From: Temnothorax longispinosus
Taxonomy: Eukaryota; Arthropoda; Insecta; Hymenoptera; Formicidae
Reading direction: 5' to 3'
Length of the DNA: 64,000 bases
Assembly (NCBI RefSeq): GCF_030848805.1
Contig: NC_092363.1
Location: 15,780,600-15,844,599 of the forward strand
Part shown: in pieces, positions 11,164 to 24,397 of the stretch
How positions within the stretch are numbered: the first letter of the stretch is position 1
Layout of the letters: each line of letters opens with the position of its first letter
The notes under the pieces: generated by a model
Told to the model about the DNA's origin: nothing
Database searches by the model: none
What the model saw: the letters and a program-made list of their open reading frames with translations, nothing else
Program-made: the position numbers and the translations under genes

Positions 11164-14156
11164 CGTTTCTCGTGCCTATGCTCTGTCATTTGTATATTGT
11201 TCGAAGAGGTAAATTGCGACCAGTGCTAAATTACTCGATATTTCTTCTAATTTCCGCGAGTGCCGGTTATTTTCATCAAGTGCGTTGTAACACAAATCGT
11301 GCACATTAATATATCAATACTGCGTATAATAATTATATTTAACGATCCTGTGTGTGCATTAATAATTTATTATATACAATTATATATATATTTGTTATAC
11401 ATTTATATATAATTTATAGTAATTATCAAAACGTGTAATTAACTCCGTTAGAAGAAGTTAGAAGAGTAATAGTCAAATGTAAGGAACAGTGTTTGTATAT
11501 ATGTTTAACGTTGTAGAAAAATTATTAACCCCCAACACTGAATCAAAACTAGATCGTGCAATTACTCGCGTGAATTTTCCATCTAGACGCTCGTGATCGC
11601 GTTAAGTGCAATTCCGTTTCATTAATAATAAGCGATGTCATGTACGCCGGTGTGATTTATACTAACGATACTAACGAGTAATAAAAGTGCTACAAATATA
11701 ACTCGACTCCGTTGGCAATTAGCGATGATGGATGATTCGTTAAACGAGAAACAAATTTGGCAAACATGTCGGCTCAAAGCGTAATGCATGGCATGGGAAC
11801 ATTTGTTTTCGTAACATGTCCAATTGCGTAAACGAATAATCGACTACGTTAAACATTTTCGACTCCATTCCTGCTCTTGTATACACGTATCCCATCTCAA
11901 TTAAGACGTACGTAGATCTTTGTTGTTTTTAATTGTAAATAGCCGGCATGACCGGTATACACACTACATGTGATATGGTGTGCATCTCATCCAACCGGAA
12001 CATGTGGATCCGCTCGAGAAATGAGAAATTCCCCGATATCATTTGAAATCAGGTAATCAGGACGCGTAACGCATTCTGCACGGAAAATACATTCACGCGT
12101 TTAACTATGCGGTACGATAAATTCCTGATACGGCGACACGGCAAGTAGCATGCTTTTTTGAGATAAAAGTCGAGCTTTCCATAGCGGAATTAAAGTGCGC
12201 CCTTTTTTCCACTACCGCGAGTCGTCCGGTGTAACTAGCGCGAGAATTGGGGACGCACATTGCTTTCACATTAAAGGTCGTCGTTGACTAGATTTGATGA
12301 CCCCTTGAACTTAATGGCAATTTAATGCAACGCACTACGAAATTTTGTTCGCGAAGGAGTAAACAAGATAATTGTATGAATTATACGACATTTTGAAACG
12401 TCTTTCTCTCTTTTGTGATTGCGTTATAAAATATATTCTTAGCTTACGGCGATCCCGCAAACGTTCCCAGTGCAGTGTTCGAAGAATCGCGCCGCGAAAA
12501 TTACATTCTCGATGCAGTGTCATCATCAAACTGGCGCAAATTGCGGAAGCGTGTTGCTGCATGGTAATGCTGATCATATCAATAATAAAAAGGCGAACGT
12601 TTTTTCATAACGGTTGTGTACAAGGCGATGACCGACATTGCAAAAGACCAATCTCTTTAGATTATCCCGTTCACTCCTTTCGCCCGCTATAACGGTTTGT
12701 CGGAATAGATAACGTTTCTTCGTGATCGCAAAAGTTTCTTCCACAGATCCGGCGGTATCGTTAATCCACGCTGATATAGCCGTTGACCACGATTGTTTCC
12801 GCGGTGGAATGCTTCGAGGCGTGAAAAAGCGTCATGAATATCATGACGAAAGTGTAAACGGCGACCTATTTCTCGAGAGACTACTTGAAAATGCGTTTAA
12901 TTATCCCGTTGCGCAATCGTGAAATAAATCCCCGAGCTTCGAGTCGTAAATTATATTAGAGGCTTTCACTAATTGTAAAAATTGTTTCTTCAGCCTTTAT
13001 CGTTTTAGCGCGGCGACAAGTATCGTGAGTTAAAATTCTGGATTCGACATCCGCTGTCGAGTGGTAACGATGCTTCTATCAAACATTTTCTATTTTTCGG
13101 CAATATAAATGCTCGAAAAATGTTTTTGCGTAGAATAATTAAAATTATTGCTCAATGCGAATTTTTCGTATAAAAACTATTCATTTTCGACGCGACGAGT
13201 GTAAGGTTTAAGGGATTGCGAGGTGCAACCGAGTGAGCAAACTCAACAGCCACTTAACGCTTTCCGTGCGAGCTTAATTACGACGGAACACGGCATCACG
13301 TGTATTGCCGAAGTAGAAAGAACGGCGAATTATTTCTGTGTTTTTCTTGGTGTCGCGTCGATACACATTATCAAACAAGATATAGATACGAGATAACTTG
13401 ACATGTTCGTTTTTGAATCTATACCTTACGTGGAATAGCACCCATTACCTGACGATTAACTCATTTGAACACAATAGTTCAATCAGAATTCAATCAGAAA
13501 CGTTCTAGATTATTAAAACGTTAAACGGTTGAAGGAGACGATAATCTCCTTGGAATCACAAGATAAAAAAAGATACTTTAAATGGATCGAACTCAAAGGT
13601 GTCGGAAATTAACGTAGTAGCTTGGAAAAATTATTTACCTTTTAGAATTTAGATAAGTACAAGTTCTTTCGCGTGTTCACGAAATCGAGCAATGTTCCCG
13701 CGTGGACGTGTTCCGCGTCGAAACATTTTGCGCGACGAGGGGAACTAAAAGGTTTCTTCGTTAGGGTGGGTATCGCGCACCGTCGATCTCCGTCGGCTGT
13801 ACGACACGCGACATGACGTGACCATCGTCAGGTTCAATGACGACGACCGCGGCGATTGGTCGAGGCCGACCGTCACCGTTGGTATTATGCACAATTTAAC
13901 GGAAGACAGAACGCGTAGAGGATTGAACCAATAACGGCTATTCGAAATACATTACGTACCAATCACGGTATCTATCAAATGGATTCTTGAACTTGGCTGA
14001 GGTCGATTGAGGAACAAAAATAAATTCCAAGTAGTCGTTTGCGTTTTACAATTCTTTAATTAAAGATCTCATATATTATATCTTATACAATCGGAAAATT
14101 GAAATTGATTAGCTCCGATTTCTGTTAAAGGTATTATCTCTTCACTTTTGTTACAG
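11164..14156. other. Divergent intergenic region between RING gene and lipase gene
   Basis: No coding exon with family resemblance is visible. The undetected first exon of the lipase (signal peptide, ending in phase 1) must lie here or be very short. The 5' UTR of the RING gene should also lie here. The left part is AT-rich. A CG-rich patch with CCAAT boxes lies at about 13690-13970. Confidence 0.5.
13690..13970. promoter_or_regulatory. CG-rich patch with three CCAAT boxes, candidate divergent promoter
   Basis: ATTGG at 13855-13859 (an inverted CCAAT) and CCAAT at 13928-13932 and 13959-13963 cluster in a locally CG-rich block between two divergent genes. CCAAT boxes are typical of NF-Y-bound promoters. 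No TATA box or start site could be fixed, so the assignment is an inference from position and motif clustering. Confidence 0.35.
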
Positions 14157-15747
14157 GAGATACTATATTGCATCTGACTCTGCTTCCTACCGGTACGTGC
14201 TTCTATTGCTGCCCTATACGATTGAATCAGGACGTCCAATTTCTATTGTATACCAGGTACGCGTTGTTCACGAATCAGAATCACCGTCACGCAATAATGT
14301 ACAGCAAACGCTTCGGTAGAACATAATTTTCCTACCTTAATATTGTAAATATTGAGGATATTAAGCGGAAATTAATAATAATTAACCGGAAATGTTGTTA
14401 ATCTACTAGCTCGTCAGAAAGATGTAAGCTATTTGAGTAAATAAACCAGTTAATTAATCATGAACTAGAATTTGAAAATTAGTTTTCCGATAGTCCGTAA
14501 ATCAACGAGTCTATCATCGATCATGTTAAATTTCACAAATTTTGCTCATCATAGCGACATTTTTCTTGCGTTTCGCATTAATCCACGACAGGCGGAATCC
14601 AACGTATCCAAATGTACTGGATTTTAATGATGCCACAACGTTGCAGAAGAGTAATTTCAACGTTAAACACCCGACTATCATGTACATTCACGGATACAGC
14701 GATAGTAGTTCAGGAAAAGGTCCTACTTCTGTACGAAATGGTACGTACTTTATAAATATCCAAAAGCGATAAGCACCATATCGTTAAATGCATAGGGAAA
14801 TAGCGATTTGTCAAATTTGACAGTACTTCGCAAAAAAAGTTTCAAAAATCTCTGAAAAGTTTTTGAAAATGAAATTTTAGCTTATTTCGATGATAACAAA
14901 TGTATGATACATTTCCAGCTTTTTGGTAGGCGCGTGATACCACAGCGATGTATCGCTCTGAATGCCAAAACAGCTCCTTAAAAGTCATCGCGATACCTTC
15001 GTTTTTCTTTCCGCTCGTAAAGTTCGGGGTGAGCGAGTAGGCTAGATCCATTAGTAACTACATGATCTACGGGATCTATCTTGCTAAACCTCAAGAGGTA
15101 CTGTCAGGATGACAAATAGTGAACACCATAACTTGGCACTATAAATTGCGAAGTTTTCTACTCTTCAGCGCACGAATTGATCCAATTTAACTTTCAACGG
15201 CCCCAAAGGAGCCGCCTTTGTTTATTTGTTTGTTTAAGAAAGAAAAATTCTGCTTCCTGCTTGATGATTTTCCTACAAACGCGGTTTACATTGTCAAGTC
15301 ATCAAGTGAAGTGATTGAACAATGATATTTTTTTGTATTTTTTTACCATGCGTACGAAAACTTTAGTACTTTAAAAAGTTTTTGTTTCTATAATTGAATA
15401 ATTTCAATAATTAAAAATTCAATATATATACGTTACAATTAATTATTTTAAGAATCCAATTGTATACTCTTTGTTTCAGCTTATCTCCGTCGTGGGCACT
15501 ATAACGTGATACTGATAAACTGGCCTAAATTGGCGGTCTTACCATGGTACATATCGGCAGTGAGAAATGCCAAAGTCGTCGGACCTTACTTAGCACACAT
15601 GATAAGTTGGCTCGACGCACAAAAAGCTGTCTCTTTATCCAAACTTCATGTGATCGGCTTTAGCTTAGGCGCGGAAGTTGCTGGTTTTATGGGGAAGGCT
15701 CTGGCACCTCGAAAGGTTAGATACTGTAGGATCTGTTAATAACGATC

Positions 15748-15788
<41 letters not shown>

Positions 15789-16600
15789 AGAGAGTTACAC
15801 CACATTGCATGTTCACTTGACTAATCGAAGGCCGCATTATCGGAACTGCATTAGTGCCAAAAGTTTCAATCGAGGCGCGATATCGATAAACGCGACTGAC
15901 AAACTATATGTTAGATATGTGTGTATGTTGAGAAACGCGTTTTTAGATAGGTAGAATCACCGGATTGGACCCGGCTTATCCGTTATACATGAATACCGGG
16001 GAGGACGGTCACTTGACATGGGCTGACGCTGTCTTCGTCGATGTCATTCATACTGACGGCGGCAATTTTGGATTCCCTCAACCACTTGGTCACGTCGATT
16101 TTTACCCGAACGGCGGCGGGAGACGACAGCCCGGCTGCGATTTGAAGAGCATTGTTCGCATGGGCTTCAGGAGAATCATAAATCAATATAGTGAGTGACT
16201 CGTTACGATGTCGAGCCGTGTGCTCTTCCCGTTGTCAAGATTTTTCTTTCTCGTAATACTTAATTCTCTCTTTCAATATCGTTTGCAAAGCATAGTCTAA
16301 GTCCAAGTTTAAGTCTATATTCTCGTCAAAAGTTTCGTTGACGTTTCGCTTGTCTATTTAGTTACCTGTGGACACAATCGAGCATGGCGTTATTACGCGG
16401 AATCAGTGGAGAACCCCTACGGATTCCCCGCGAGTCGATGTCCAAGATGGCGACCCGGGATTCTAGCGAGCTGCGTATGGAAACCTGAGGCTTACATGGG
16501 TTTCGCAGCCGATTCCAAGTATCGAGGAAAATTTTACTTGAGCACGAACTCACGATCACCGTATGCCAGGAATTTGACAGATCGTAAACTTAGCATATGA
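14157..16600 (+). CDS. Pancreatic-lipase-family enzyme (secreted lipase/phospholipase A1-like), lacks only the first exon
   Basis: Five exons, 14157-14256, 14592-14740, 15480-15715, 15947-16190 and 16362-16600, join in phase to about 321 residues ending in TGA. The order of motifs is that of the pancreatic lipase family: RLNQDVQFLLYTRRNP, the oxyanion strand PTIMYIHGYSD, the nucleophile elbow GFSLGA (Ser about 144 of the visible part), GLDPAYP (catalytic Asp about 169), HVDFYPNGG, then CGHNRAW (catalytic His about 247). The segment between the Cys of QPGC and that of TCGH, about 20 residues, corresponds to the lid. Such enzymes release fatty acids from acylglycerols or phospholipids outside the cell. 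The triad is complete and no frame break is seen, so it should be active. The first exon, with signal peptide, was not found. A neutral-lipase or phospholipase preference cannot be decided from sequence alone. Confidence 0.93.
14741..15479. other. Lipase intron 2
   Basis: GTACGT donor and TTTGTTTCAG acceptor. The middle (about 14840-15055) contains a minus-strand frame with weak, uncertain likeness to the C-terminal end of a mariner-type transposase. The rest is AT-rich filler. Confidence 0.7.
15750..15795. repeat. (AG)n-(G)n compound microsatellite
   Basis: About fourteen AG units run into a string of G and then three more AG units. It lies in lipase intron 3 and is likely to vary in length. 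Confidence 0.95.
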
Positions 16601-16705
16601 GAATCATGCGATAATCTTAATTTGGATGAACCAGATTAAGAAGCGGAACGATTTTTCATGTTGATTACTCCCACCAGGATAATTGTCTTGGATGAAGCTT
16701 GGGAG

Positions 16706-16711
16706 AATAAA
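16706..16711 (+). terminator. Polyadenylation signal of the lipase gene
   Basis: AATAAA about 105 bases after the lipase stop codon, a normal distance for an insect 3' UTR. Confidence 0.6.
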
Positions 16712-19149
16712 AAAGATATTTCTTGTACTTCTTATACGATGTGTTTGCGGGAAAGTTTGTATTCCTGTCGTTCTCTTTAGTATTCTCTATAAACGATTCG
16801 CGGCTCCAATTAGTTGTACTTTTTCTTTAGAGGATTACTAAAGCGAGGACGGAAATATTTTTTCCCTAGAATAACAAACAAACAAGATTCGTGATGAAAC
16901 GTGGTTTGGTGTAGCAGCGATATCGAAAAGCTTGATTCGAATTGATAAGTTGAAAGGAAACAACTAGTTCCGACTGTTTTAATGCCAAGTATTACGATCT
17001 CGTGCCAGATAACAGCGCATTGTTTACAACATTTATCATTCTAACTTTAAGTGTCAATGATATACGAGTAATAGTCACATAACATGATTATATAGTTATA
17101 CGTCCATACAGGTAAAATACGTGACTGAAACTTTACAATAGTAAAACATGACCTGAAGAATACTTTTACGTGATAAATGATATTAAAAATAAATCTGGAT
17201 TTTTAAGAATATACATAAGAATATACAGAATTTAACAATTTGACTTGTAAATATTGTATTTTCCGTATACTTTTAATGAGTGTGAAGAGTTAGTGTAAAC
17301 TTCAGTGTATGCAGTGTCAATCACTTGAATGAATTTGTTAATTAACTGTATTAAAATGTCATCTATCTTTTAAGAGCAATGATTTTATGTATTTATGCGG
17401 AAGGTATAAGAAGCATAAAGCAGAAATAAGAACGCTAATAATCGAGGGAGCAACTCGTAATTTTCATGTTATTTTCGATGCGCCCTGCCTTCAAGATATG
17501 TAAATTTCAAGGCCAGAGAATTTTATTATTTTCCATCTAGGTTAATCGATGGAAACTTCTGGAACCATATGCCCTTCGAACGACGGGGAACATGTGTTCA
17601 TATTAAAAATTACAAGTGACAGCTTGAGCGAATACAAATGAAGAACTAGGTGCATATTGGAAGTTAGAAATATTTCAAAGAACCGAACGAATCGCTTTGT
17701 ACTGCTTTTATTCTGCACCATTTTACGTGCAATGCGAATTGTAAAACGTTGCAATCCTTTTCGCCCACTTCCTTGAGGTTTCAAAAATTATTTATGACTA
17801 AATTATATATATTGTGTTTGTCTCTGTCAACGTTTAAAAATTCCTTTTATCTCTTACAAAGTCCATAGTCAGTCCGCTAAAAAAAGTACGGTTCCGCGAA
17901 ACTCGTCCAACTTCATGGAACTTGCTGGCCGAACTTAAGTTTCGAGACAGTCAAATTGCACGTCGCCAAGAAAATTCTGTCCGTCGTTTTCACACTCATT
18001 AGACCAAAATAACGCCTTTTTACAAAAGTAACTCGCGAGATGTCTCGCGGAAGATTTCTCAAATTAGTGAACGGACAAAAACAGCTCTTTATTAAATTCT
18101 CTTGGTATTATGATTATGATTGTAAGTTAATTCTTTCAAAGGTATAATTGCCAATGATTTGAAAAAAGTTAACTCTCCATAACAGGGAATGTGGAAAATT
18201 GAAGTATCTACAACGAAACAACAACAAAGTTAGACGAACTGTAGACAGAACAGTATAACATATTCAGTGGTCGGAATGCAATTTCAAGATCGATAGGATG
18301 ATTTATGTACGGCAGAAACATTCCCTGACTCATCTGGAAGATAGCATCGTGACCTTTCACGATCGCGTACCATTAAACTGCATCGTTCGATTTCGGAATA
18401 CATTTCGCAGAACGAACAATAAGCGAATGGAATCAAGCGCATGGCGTGAAAAGCGAAAGAGTCGCCGTGTCGCGCATTCTTCTTTAAACGAAGGAGAAGA
18501 TTCTCTCTCTCAAGAGAGAGAGACATCGAAGAGAATTGACAGAATCGAAATACGGTAAGTCTTAGAATCACGAACGACATAGACTCCGTGGGATCTAGCC
18601 GGCGGTCAATCAACCCGACATGTATACTGAAAAATTCAGTACGGCAGGCAGGTCGATAAGAATCCAATGGCCAGGGTTATAGATGACCCTAGTCTTGAAA
18701 GACCACGTTACGTGGAAGGTGTAAGACGGCTTTCGCAGTCTACGCTTCAGCACGTTCGACCGTGTTCGGTGCTGGTGGTTCCTCCTCTCTCTCGAGGAGA
18801 AGCTCCCTCGAGTATCGTTACCGGCTATATTCTCTCATGGTTATACATATACAGCGCGTGTCAGGTTTCTGCATTTCCTTTCATCCACTATCATCTAGAA
18901 ATTTTCAGGTTGGAAAAGACTTTTTCTTCGACAGAATTAAATTCGGCGCTGTCTGCTTCCAAAAATTAAATACTTATTAATTTTATGATTTTACATTGCT
19001 CTCTTTTCTCTATGACAATGACCGATAAATATATTTCCATTTCGCGTCTTAAATATTTTTGCAGATCACTTAAGAATCTGTAAATTTAACTGTTCAATAA
19101 AGCTCGGGATTTGTAATTTGCCAATATTTATGCGGAATTTTCTTTGTCA

Positions 19150-19440
19150 GCCAACGAAGAAATAGAACTGTCTCTCGCGCGCGGTTGTCGTCGTTCATAC
19201 ACTTCGCGAATCGATGAAACGAACTAACGTCGGCGGTTTCCGCGCTGCTAAAATCGCTGCCCTGTATCGACCATTCGATCCTTGCATCGTTGGGAGCATT
19301 GTCCTCCGCGGAAATGAGAAACGAAACACGAAACGTACCGCCGCGGCCGCCGCTATCAGCCCGGCGCGGCGCGGCGTCGTGGATATCGATCCTTCTTTGT
19401 TCTCGTTGTTGAACATGCTTAAACCCGGGCAATTCGCGTG
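19150..19440. promoter_or_regulatory. CG-rich patch, possible regulatory element
   Basis: Very high local CG-dinucleotide content (runs such as CCGCGGCCGCCGC and GGCGCGGCGCGGCG) in otherwise AT-rich DNA. Short overlapping open frames on both strands follow from the composition. A promoter or enhancer is possible but no gene start is visible. Confidence 0.25.
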
Positions 19441-21048
19441 TTGCACCCTATGACGGTTACATTATGTGTGCATATGAAGAAAAACTCGGACGAGTACTTT
19501 CTTTATACATACTCTGTCTCCACCATTCATACTTCCTTTCCATTCTTCGAATCATTTATCTTGAGTAAAGTTGAGTAAAGTACATATACAAGATATCCTA
19601 AAGCGGTAACCCTCATTCTTCTCAGCTTGTCTTGTAATATCAATCACTGAGATAATGACAGCTTTGGCAAGCAATAAATAAATTATTCCTTGTCTTGTAT
19701 GGTTTTGTATTCCGCACCGATTTATTAATAAAACCATAAAAAAATCTTTGTAAAATACATGTTGATGATGTCAGTTAATTAGCATCATATAGATGTTAGC
19801 GTTTATATGTCTGAGAGTGTCGCCCAAGGCATTAGCGTCTCGTTAACGCCTCTTCACGAAGGACGTGAACTACGCCGACACACACTTGTTCTTTCTGTGT
19901 TCGTGGTCATTATGTTCATTATTACAAGCTCCGGGAGTACACTCGATATTATACATTCGTGACTGTTGCTGAAATTCGAAGGGTGCGCAAACTGTTCGTC
20001 CTCTTCTATTTTATCTTCCATTTAATTCATTTCATTTTGTTCTAATTCCGAGCTGTTCTATAATATAATGGAACCCGAATAATCAAATTGAATCTCTTTT
20101 TTCCAAACAGCCAGAAATGGCACCATAGATAAATGCAAACCTGCGTTCTCATCCACATTTAATGGGATGCTATTTGCAACGCGTCAAAATAGAGAGAACC
20201 TTCGAACGTAAAAATAAATTAGACTTCAAATTTTCAAAAATATCAAATTAGCGATATGAAACTGCATTTAAACTGCTCCATTTTTCGCTTTATTTTTAGA
20301 AAATAAAGTGCATCCGTAATTTAATTAATATCTATGATTGAATTGGGAAAGGGAGGATGAGAGAATTGAATAACCGAGATGCAGAAAATTATATATACCC
20401 TTCCGCTATTCAAGATTTAAAATTTTTTTTTAACAAGAACTAATTAATGGGGTGAGTCTAATAATTCGCTCCCTGGAATCCCTAATTTCTAATTTCTTGA
20501 AATCAATCTTGTAATCCGATACGTTAATGCTATGTTAATTTATGCATCGCTTAAAATGTTTATATATAAAAGAGTCGAGTTAAAATTAATGGAGAATCTT
20601 TACGAAATACTATATACATCATGGAGACGGATAGAGAAAGAGCCATTCAAATACCTGTCTTTCGAAATTAAATAACGCTCATGCAATCCGACGAAAGCGG
20701 AAGATTGCATCGACCTGTGTTTCTAACGTTCGCGCATTATAGTGATTCGTGCGATTCTTAAATGATATTATCAACCCTTAATGTCGAACGCATAGAGGTC
20801 GACGACCAAACTCTTGCGCGTTCATTATTTAACTTTGTATCACGAGCTCCTGATTTTAAACTGATATGCATGCGCTTTCTGAAATTGCACGCAACATAAT
20901 TTATATCCCGAGGATTAATTATATATACAGTAAAAAAGGAAAACGCGCTTTTCTTGGCAAATAAATTATATTAAAAAGTAACATTCTTTATATTGACATA
21001 TTTAATTATTTAAAATAAGCATTTCCAGACAATTTTGAAGTCTTGTAC

Positions 21049-21176
21049 CTAGGCTACGGTCAACTCGACGCTACAAATACTTTGAATCGTTCTTCTTCTC
21101 CTTCTTTCTTCGTTGAAAGAAAGGAGAAGAGGAATGCTTCGAAGCATTTGTAGCGTCAAGTTGACCGGAGCCCTAG
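21049..21176. repeat. 128-bp near-perfect foldback hairpin
   Basis: Left arm from CTAGG at 21049 pairs with the right arm ending CCTAG at 21176. The arms are about 60 bases with scattered mismatches and a pyrimidine-rich/purine-rich tip. The best paired segment is GTCAACTCGACGCTACAAAT against ATTTGTAGCGTCAAGTTGAC. It could be a precursor-microRNA-like or hairpin-siRNA transcript, or a small foldback transposon. No target-site duplication is obvious. Confidence 0.85.
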
Positions 21177-22192
21177 TGAAATAAAGTAAGTTTCAACAGC
21201 AAGATGAACATTTCATCGAAAAGTGTTAGAACAACCGCGCAGTTTGGATCGTTAGCTGGCCATAACCGTGGATCGAAAAGTTTGTTAGTTCGTCGAGCGA
21301 CCGACGGCAGCGACGGGGGGGGGGGAGAGGTTAGCCGCTGCAAGGTGGTGAACAATAAGTCCCTGGAATCGCGTGGACGTGCACTTACGTGACTCGAAAG
21401 GGGAAGCAGATAGCAATGTAAAACTTAAAGTCAGTCGACGGTCACTACCACAAAATATAACTCTGTCGGCTTGTTATTTTCTGCAAATCCAATTACGTTG
21501 CATCTAGGGAGAAAATTCTCTCTGTTTTTATAACTGTTGTACCTCAAATGCGTATGTGCCCATTTTTTAGATTAATATAAAGAAAAATATCTCTGAGAGA
21601 AAAGTGCATACAACGTAAAATTAATGCATGTGTAATATAAAAGTTGATTGGATTTTCTACAAAAAAAAGTTAAGCATTCATGTTCAAATTCATGCTGAAA
21701 TCTAAAGATGTTTAACTCGATAATCCTTATATTTTATACAAAATTATAAAAATTATAAGAACTGTTGAATGATATTCCACTGCTTCAACGGCGTTTGTTT
21801 CAATTCAAACATAAGTGGATAAGGAAACTCGACACTGTTGCGACTAGCGTTGAAACAATATCGAAAATAAAGAAGAACGTGATATCTGACGCCGATAATC
21901 TCGAGTGACCGGTATACATCGATTTTCTTTTCCTTGTCCTTCGCCTATCCTTCGCTATCGTCGTTGTCACGACGCCGCGACGGCCGCGGCGATAAACGAA
22001 TACAGCGAATAAGGTCCACGTGCTTGGCCAGGTACGATCGAGATCTTAACGTCGAGTTGGCGTGAACCTTATCTGGGAAACGCAAGCCGTCACCTACATC
22101 TCGCGTCAAGCTCCATCGGTTCATAAAAATCGCTTGATTTTTAGGCGACGCGACTCGCGGTTTACTCGGTTGCTTTTACTAATGTTCGTGTG

Positions 22193-22198
22193 TTTATT
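22193..22198 (-). terminator. Candidate polyadenylation signal of the small membrane protein gene
   Basis: TTTATT on the plus strand (AATAAA on the minus strand), about 290 bases past the stop at 22490. Confidence 0.35.
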
Positions 22199-22489
22199 GT
22201 CAAGGTTGAAGTTGATCACTTCTTTACGGAAACACCCAAGGTCCTCCTGGTATCGTTCAATCTTTAATATCACGCTAGCACGTTAATATAATTTTAATTT
22301 CTTTCAAAATTCTTTTTCGCTTTTTCGTCCGCGCCGATAATGGAATAGCGGAAGCGTCCCGCTTTCTGCCCGCTGTCCAGCAGTTACAGTTTTCGATAAC
22401 GCGTAGCACGTGGTGATAAATCAGCTGGCTGGACGTGAACTGACTCGGTGAAATTCCGGTTTCCACGGCACCGCGAACGCGATTCACGG

Positions 22490-24393
22490 TTATGGAGGCT
22501 GCACGAGGTATTCGAGATATTCCAGTAACGATCCGTCGACGGTATATGCTGCTTCTTGGCAGGTTTCCCTAGCGCGGGGACACTTTTTACACGCTCCATC
22601 TTGCCGCGATTGCTTCGCCAAGTTCCAGCACTGACCTAACAAATTGTCCAAACCGAGACGCTGCAAGGAACGACCTTGAGAGGATGTTTGGAGCACCATG
22701 TCGTGAGTTCCAAACAGCTTCTACATGTCGCATATAGCCGAGATTTAATTTATATAAGTGGAATAATTGTCACAGGAGACAAATTCCCGCGGTTTCCGTT
22801 ATCCAATCGGAATCTCAAACAAAAACTATCTTTCAATACTTTTCAACGAAGACATGCTGTTTCCGATACTATAGGGGCGAGTCATCGTAAGTCGCCCTTT
22901 CATCAACGATCAGCACCTGCTAAATTGACCGAAGCACGACAGCCCGGGACGGATGGAAATCAATACGTGTTCAGAGTTTACAGAGTTTCTCGAGTTTCTA
23001 TAGGTAAATTCCGCAGCGTTAGTTATCTCTCAAGTGGAGGTCCAATGGGTCACTTGGCAACCGCTAATTTTTTTAAATATTTGCATATAGCTTGAACGAA
23101 ATAACAGTCCCGAATTACATATATATATAAATTCCGCACCGCGGTAGCGGTGGAAAATTGAAATATTTTTTCCTTTCCTCGATACAAAGTTAAAATGAGA
23201 AGGTTGATTATAGAATTACTTGATATGAAAAATTATGCGGATACAGTGAAGTTTTAGAGGTACGAAATAACATTACGCAGTACGATCTCATTTCCTTCGT
23301 GAAGTAACACAAGCGACGTGAGGATCCGAGATGATAACAAAGACAAAACGTCATCAAGTAGGTTGCTTAATAAGAATCGCGTTATACAAAAATAAGTGGC
23401 TACTTCAGGAGATGATACAGCTGTCCGAGAGACAGGGAATGATCACGTTACCCCCGGGTAATCAAACCCTTTCATCGTTTCTTCGCGCTTTCTCGCACAG
23501 TTTATCCTCCTTCTCACCCTTCCTCGACCGCTCGTGTTAATAACATCCTCGTAGAGCCGAGGTATGCAATCTCGTCATCTCGTTGACGGGCCTTCGATAA
23601 ACGACGTACGTCGAGAAGAGTGAACCCTTTGATTAGAAAGGGTAAAATGATTTTTCCCATGAACCCGTCGTTGCTCACGTCAGGGATCAATATCGGTGGC
23701 AATAATACTTTCATCGCGTCACGTTTCAGAATTGTCGTTTGTCTTCGGAATACAGTATAACGAAAGCAATCTCGTCGGCTATGTGTATAATAAATGGCTA
23801 TTGAGGCCAATAGTAGTATATCACGTTTATTTTCGGCTACCGTTTATCCGTTTTTCTTTTTTTCCTTGCTCTTCAATTCGTAGCTTCGATTTGGTACACA
23901 ACTTTATATTTTCGTTTCCCCAGCGCAAAAATATTTGATATTTGATATATTCGGAGTCAGCATAAATAAATAATATGTACAAACGTCGAAATCATTATTT
24001 TATTCTGATTGGCCACTAAAGATAAATTCGAACTTATGACGTAATAACAGGTAGGATAATTTAATCGCAAGACGCATTTCATGTGCAAGTTCTTTGCCTG
24101 CAGACAAAAATTTAACAAACAGATGCGACTAAAAATTCACTCACGATTTTATGATGAAGATGTTGAAGTTCCCTCTCGGTTACTCTTCTGCGGGATAACT
24201 CGCGCTGTTCCCGCCTGTACTGGCTGTACTTATAGAAGAGATACATCCCGGGTAGAGCTAACACCACCAGGGGTTTCATCAAGCCGGCCCGTCCACTACC
24301 ACCACGAACACGTGGTTCCGGTGGCTCGTCCAGGTCCTCCAGCTGACCGGCTCCCTCAGCAACGGCCGGAACGGCCGCACCAGCTGCTGGCAT
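22490..24393 (-). CDS. Small single-pass membrane protein, unrecognised
   Basis: Two coding exons, 24393-24145 and 22720-22490, join in phase 0 (donor ATC|GTGAGT, acceptor ATGTAG) to about 159 residues. The start is the ATG at 24393, because the sequence just before it (TTGCAG|AAAG) is a splice acceptor, so an upstream Met frame is intronic. Residues 1-38 are Ala/Gly/Pro/Glu-rich and look disordered. Residues 39-55 (MKPLVVLALPGMYLFYKY region) are a likely membrane helix, followed by a strongly basic and acidic helix (YRREQRELSRRR). The second exon has four Cys, including CKKCPRARETC, and ends in VQPP. I do not recognise the family and assign no function. The first exon is convincing; its join to the second depends on phase and splice sites only. 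Confidence 0.6.
22721..24144. other. Intron of the small membrane protein gene
   Basis: 1.4 kb intron. A minus-strand frame at 23514-23810 contains two donor-like sites, but its phase does not fit between the two coding exons, so it was left out. Nothing else was identified. Confidence 0.55.
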
Positions 24394-24397
24394 CTTT

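Larger units (their letters stand above)
16712..22192. other. Intergenic DNA between lipase and small membrane protein gene
   Basis: The two flanking genes converge. Frames such as those at 18284-18667 and 19094-19453 show no known domain and mixed codon use. The stretch holds a CG-rich patch at 19150-19440 and a foldback hairpin at 21049-21176. Nothing else could be supported. Confidence 0.55.

Noticed and set aside
23514..23810. Minus-strand frame inside the small membrane protein gene
   Set aside because: It could be an extra exon, but its acceptor phase does not match the phase-0 junction of the flanking exons, and it runs into a stop in the needed frame.
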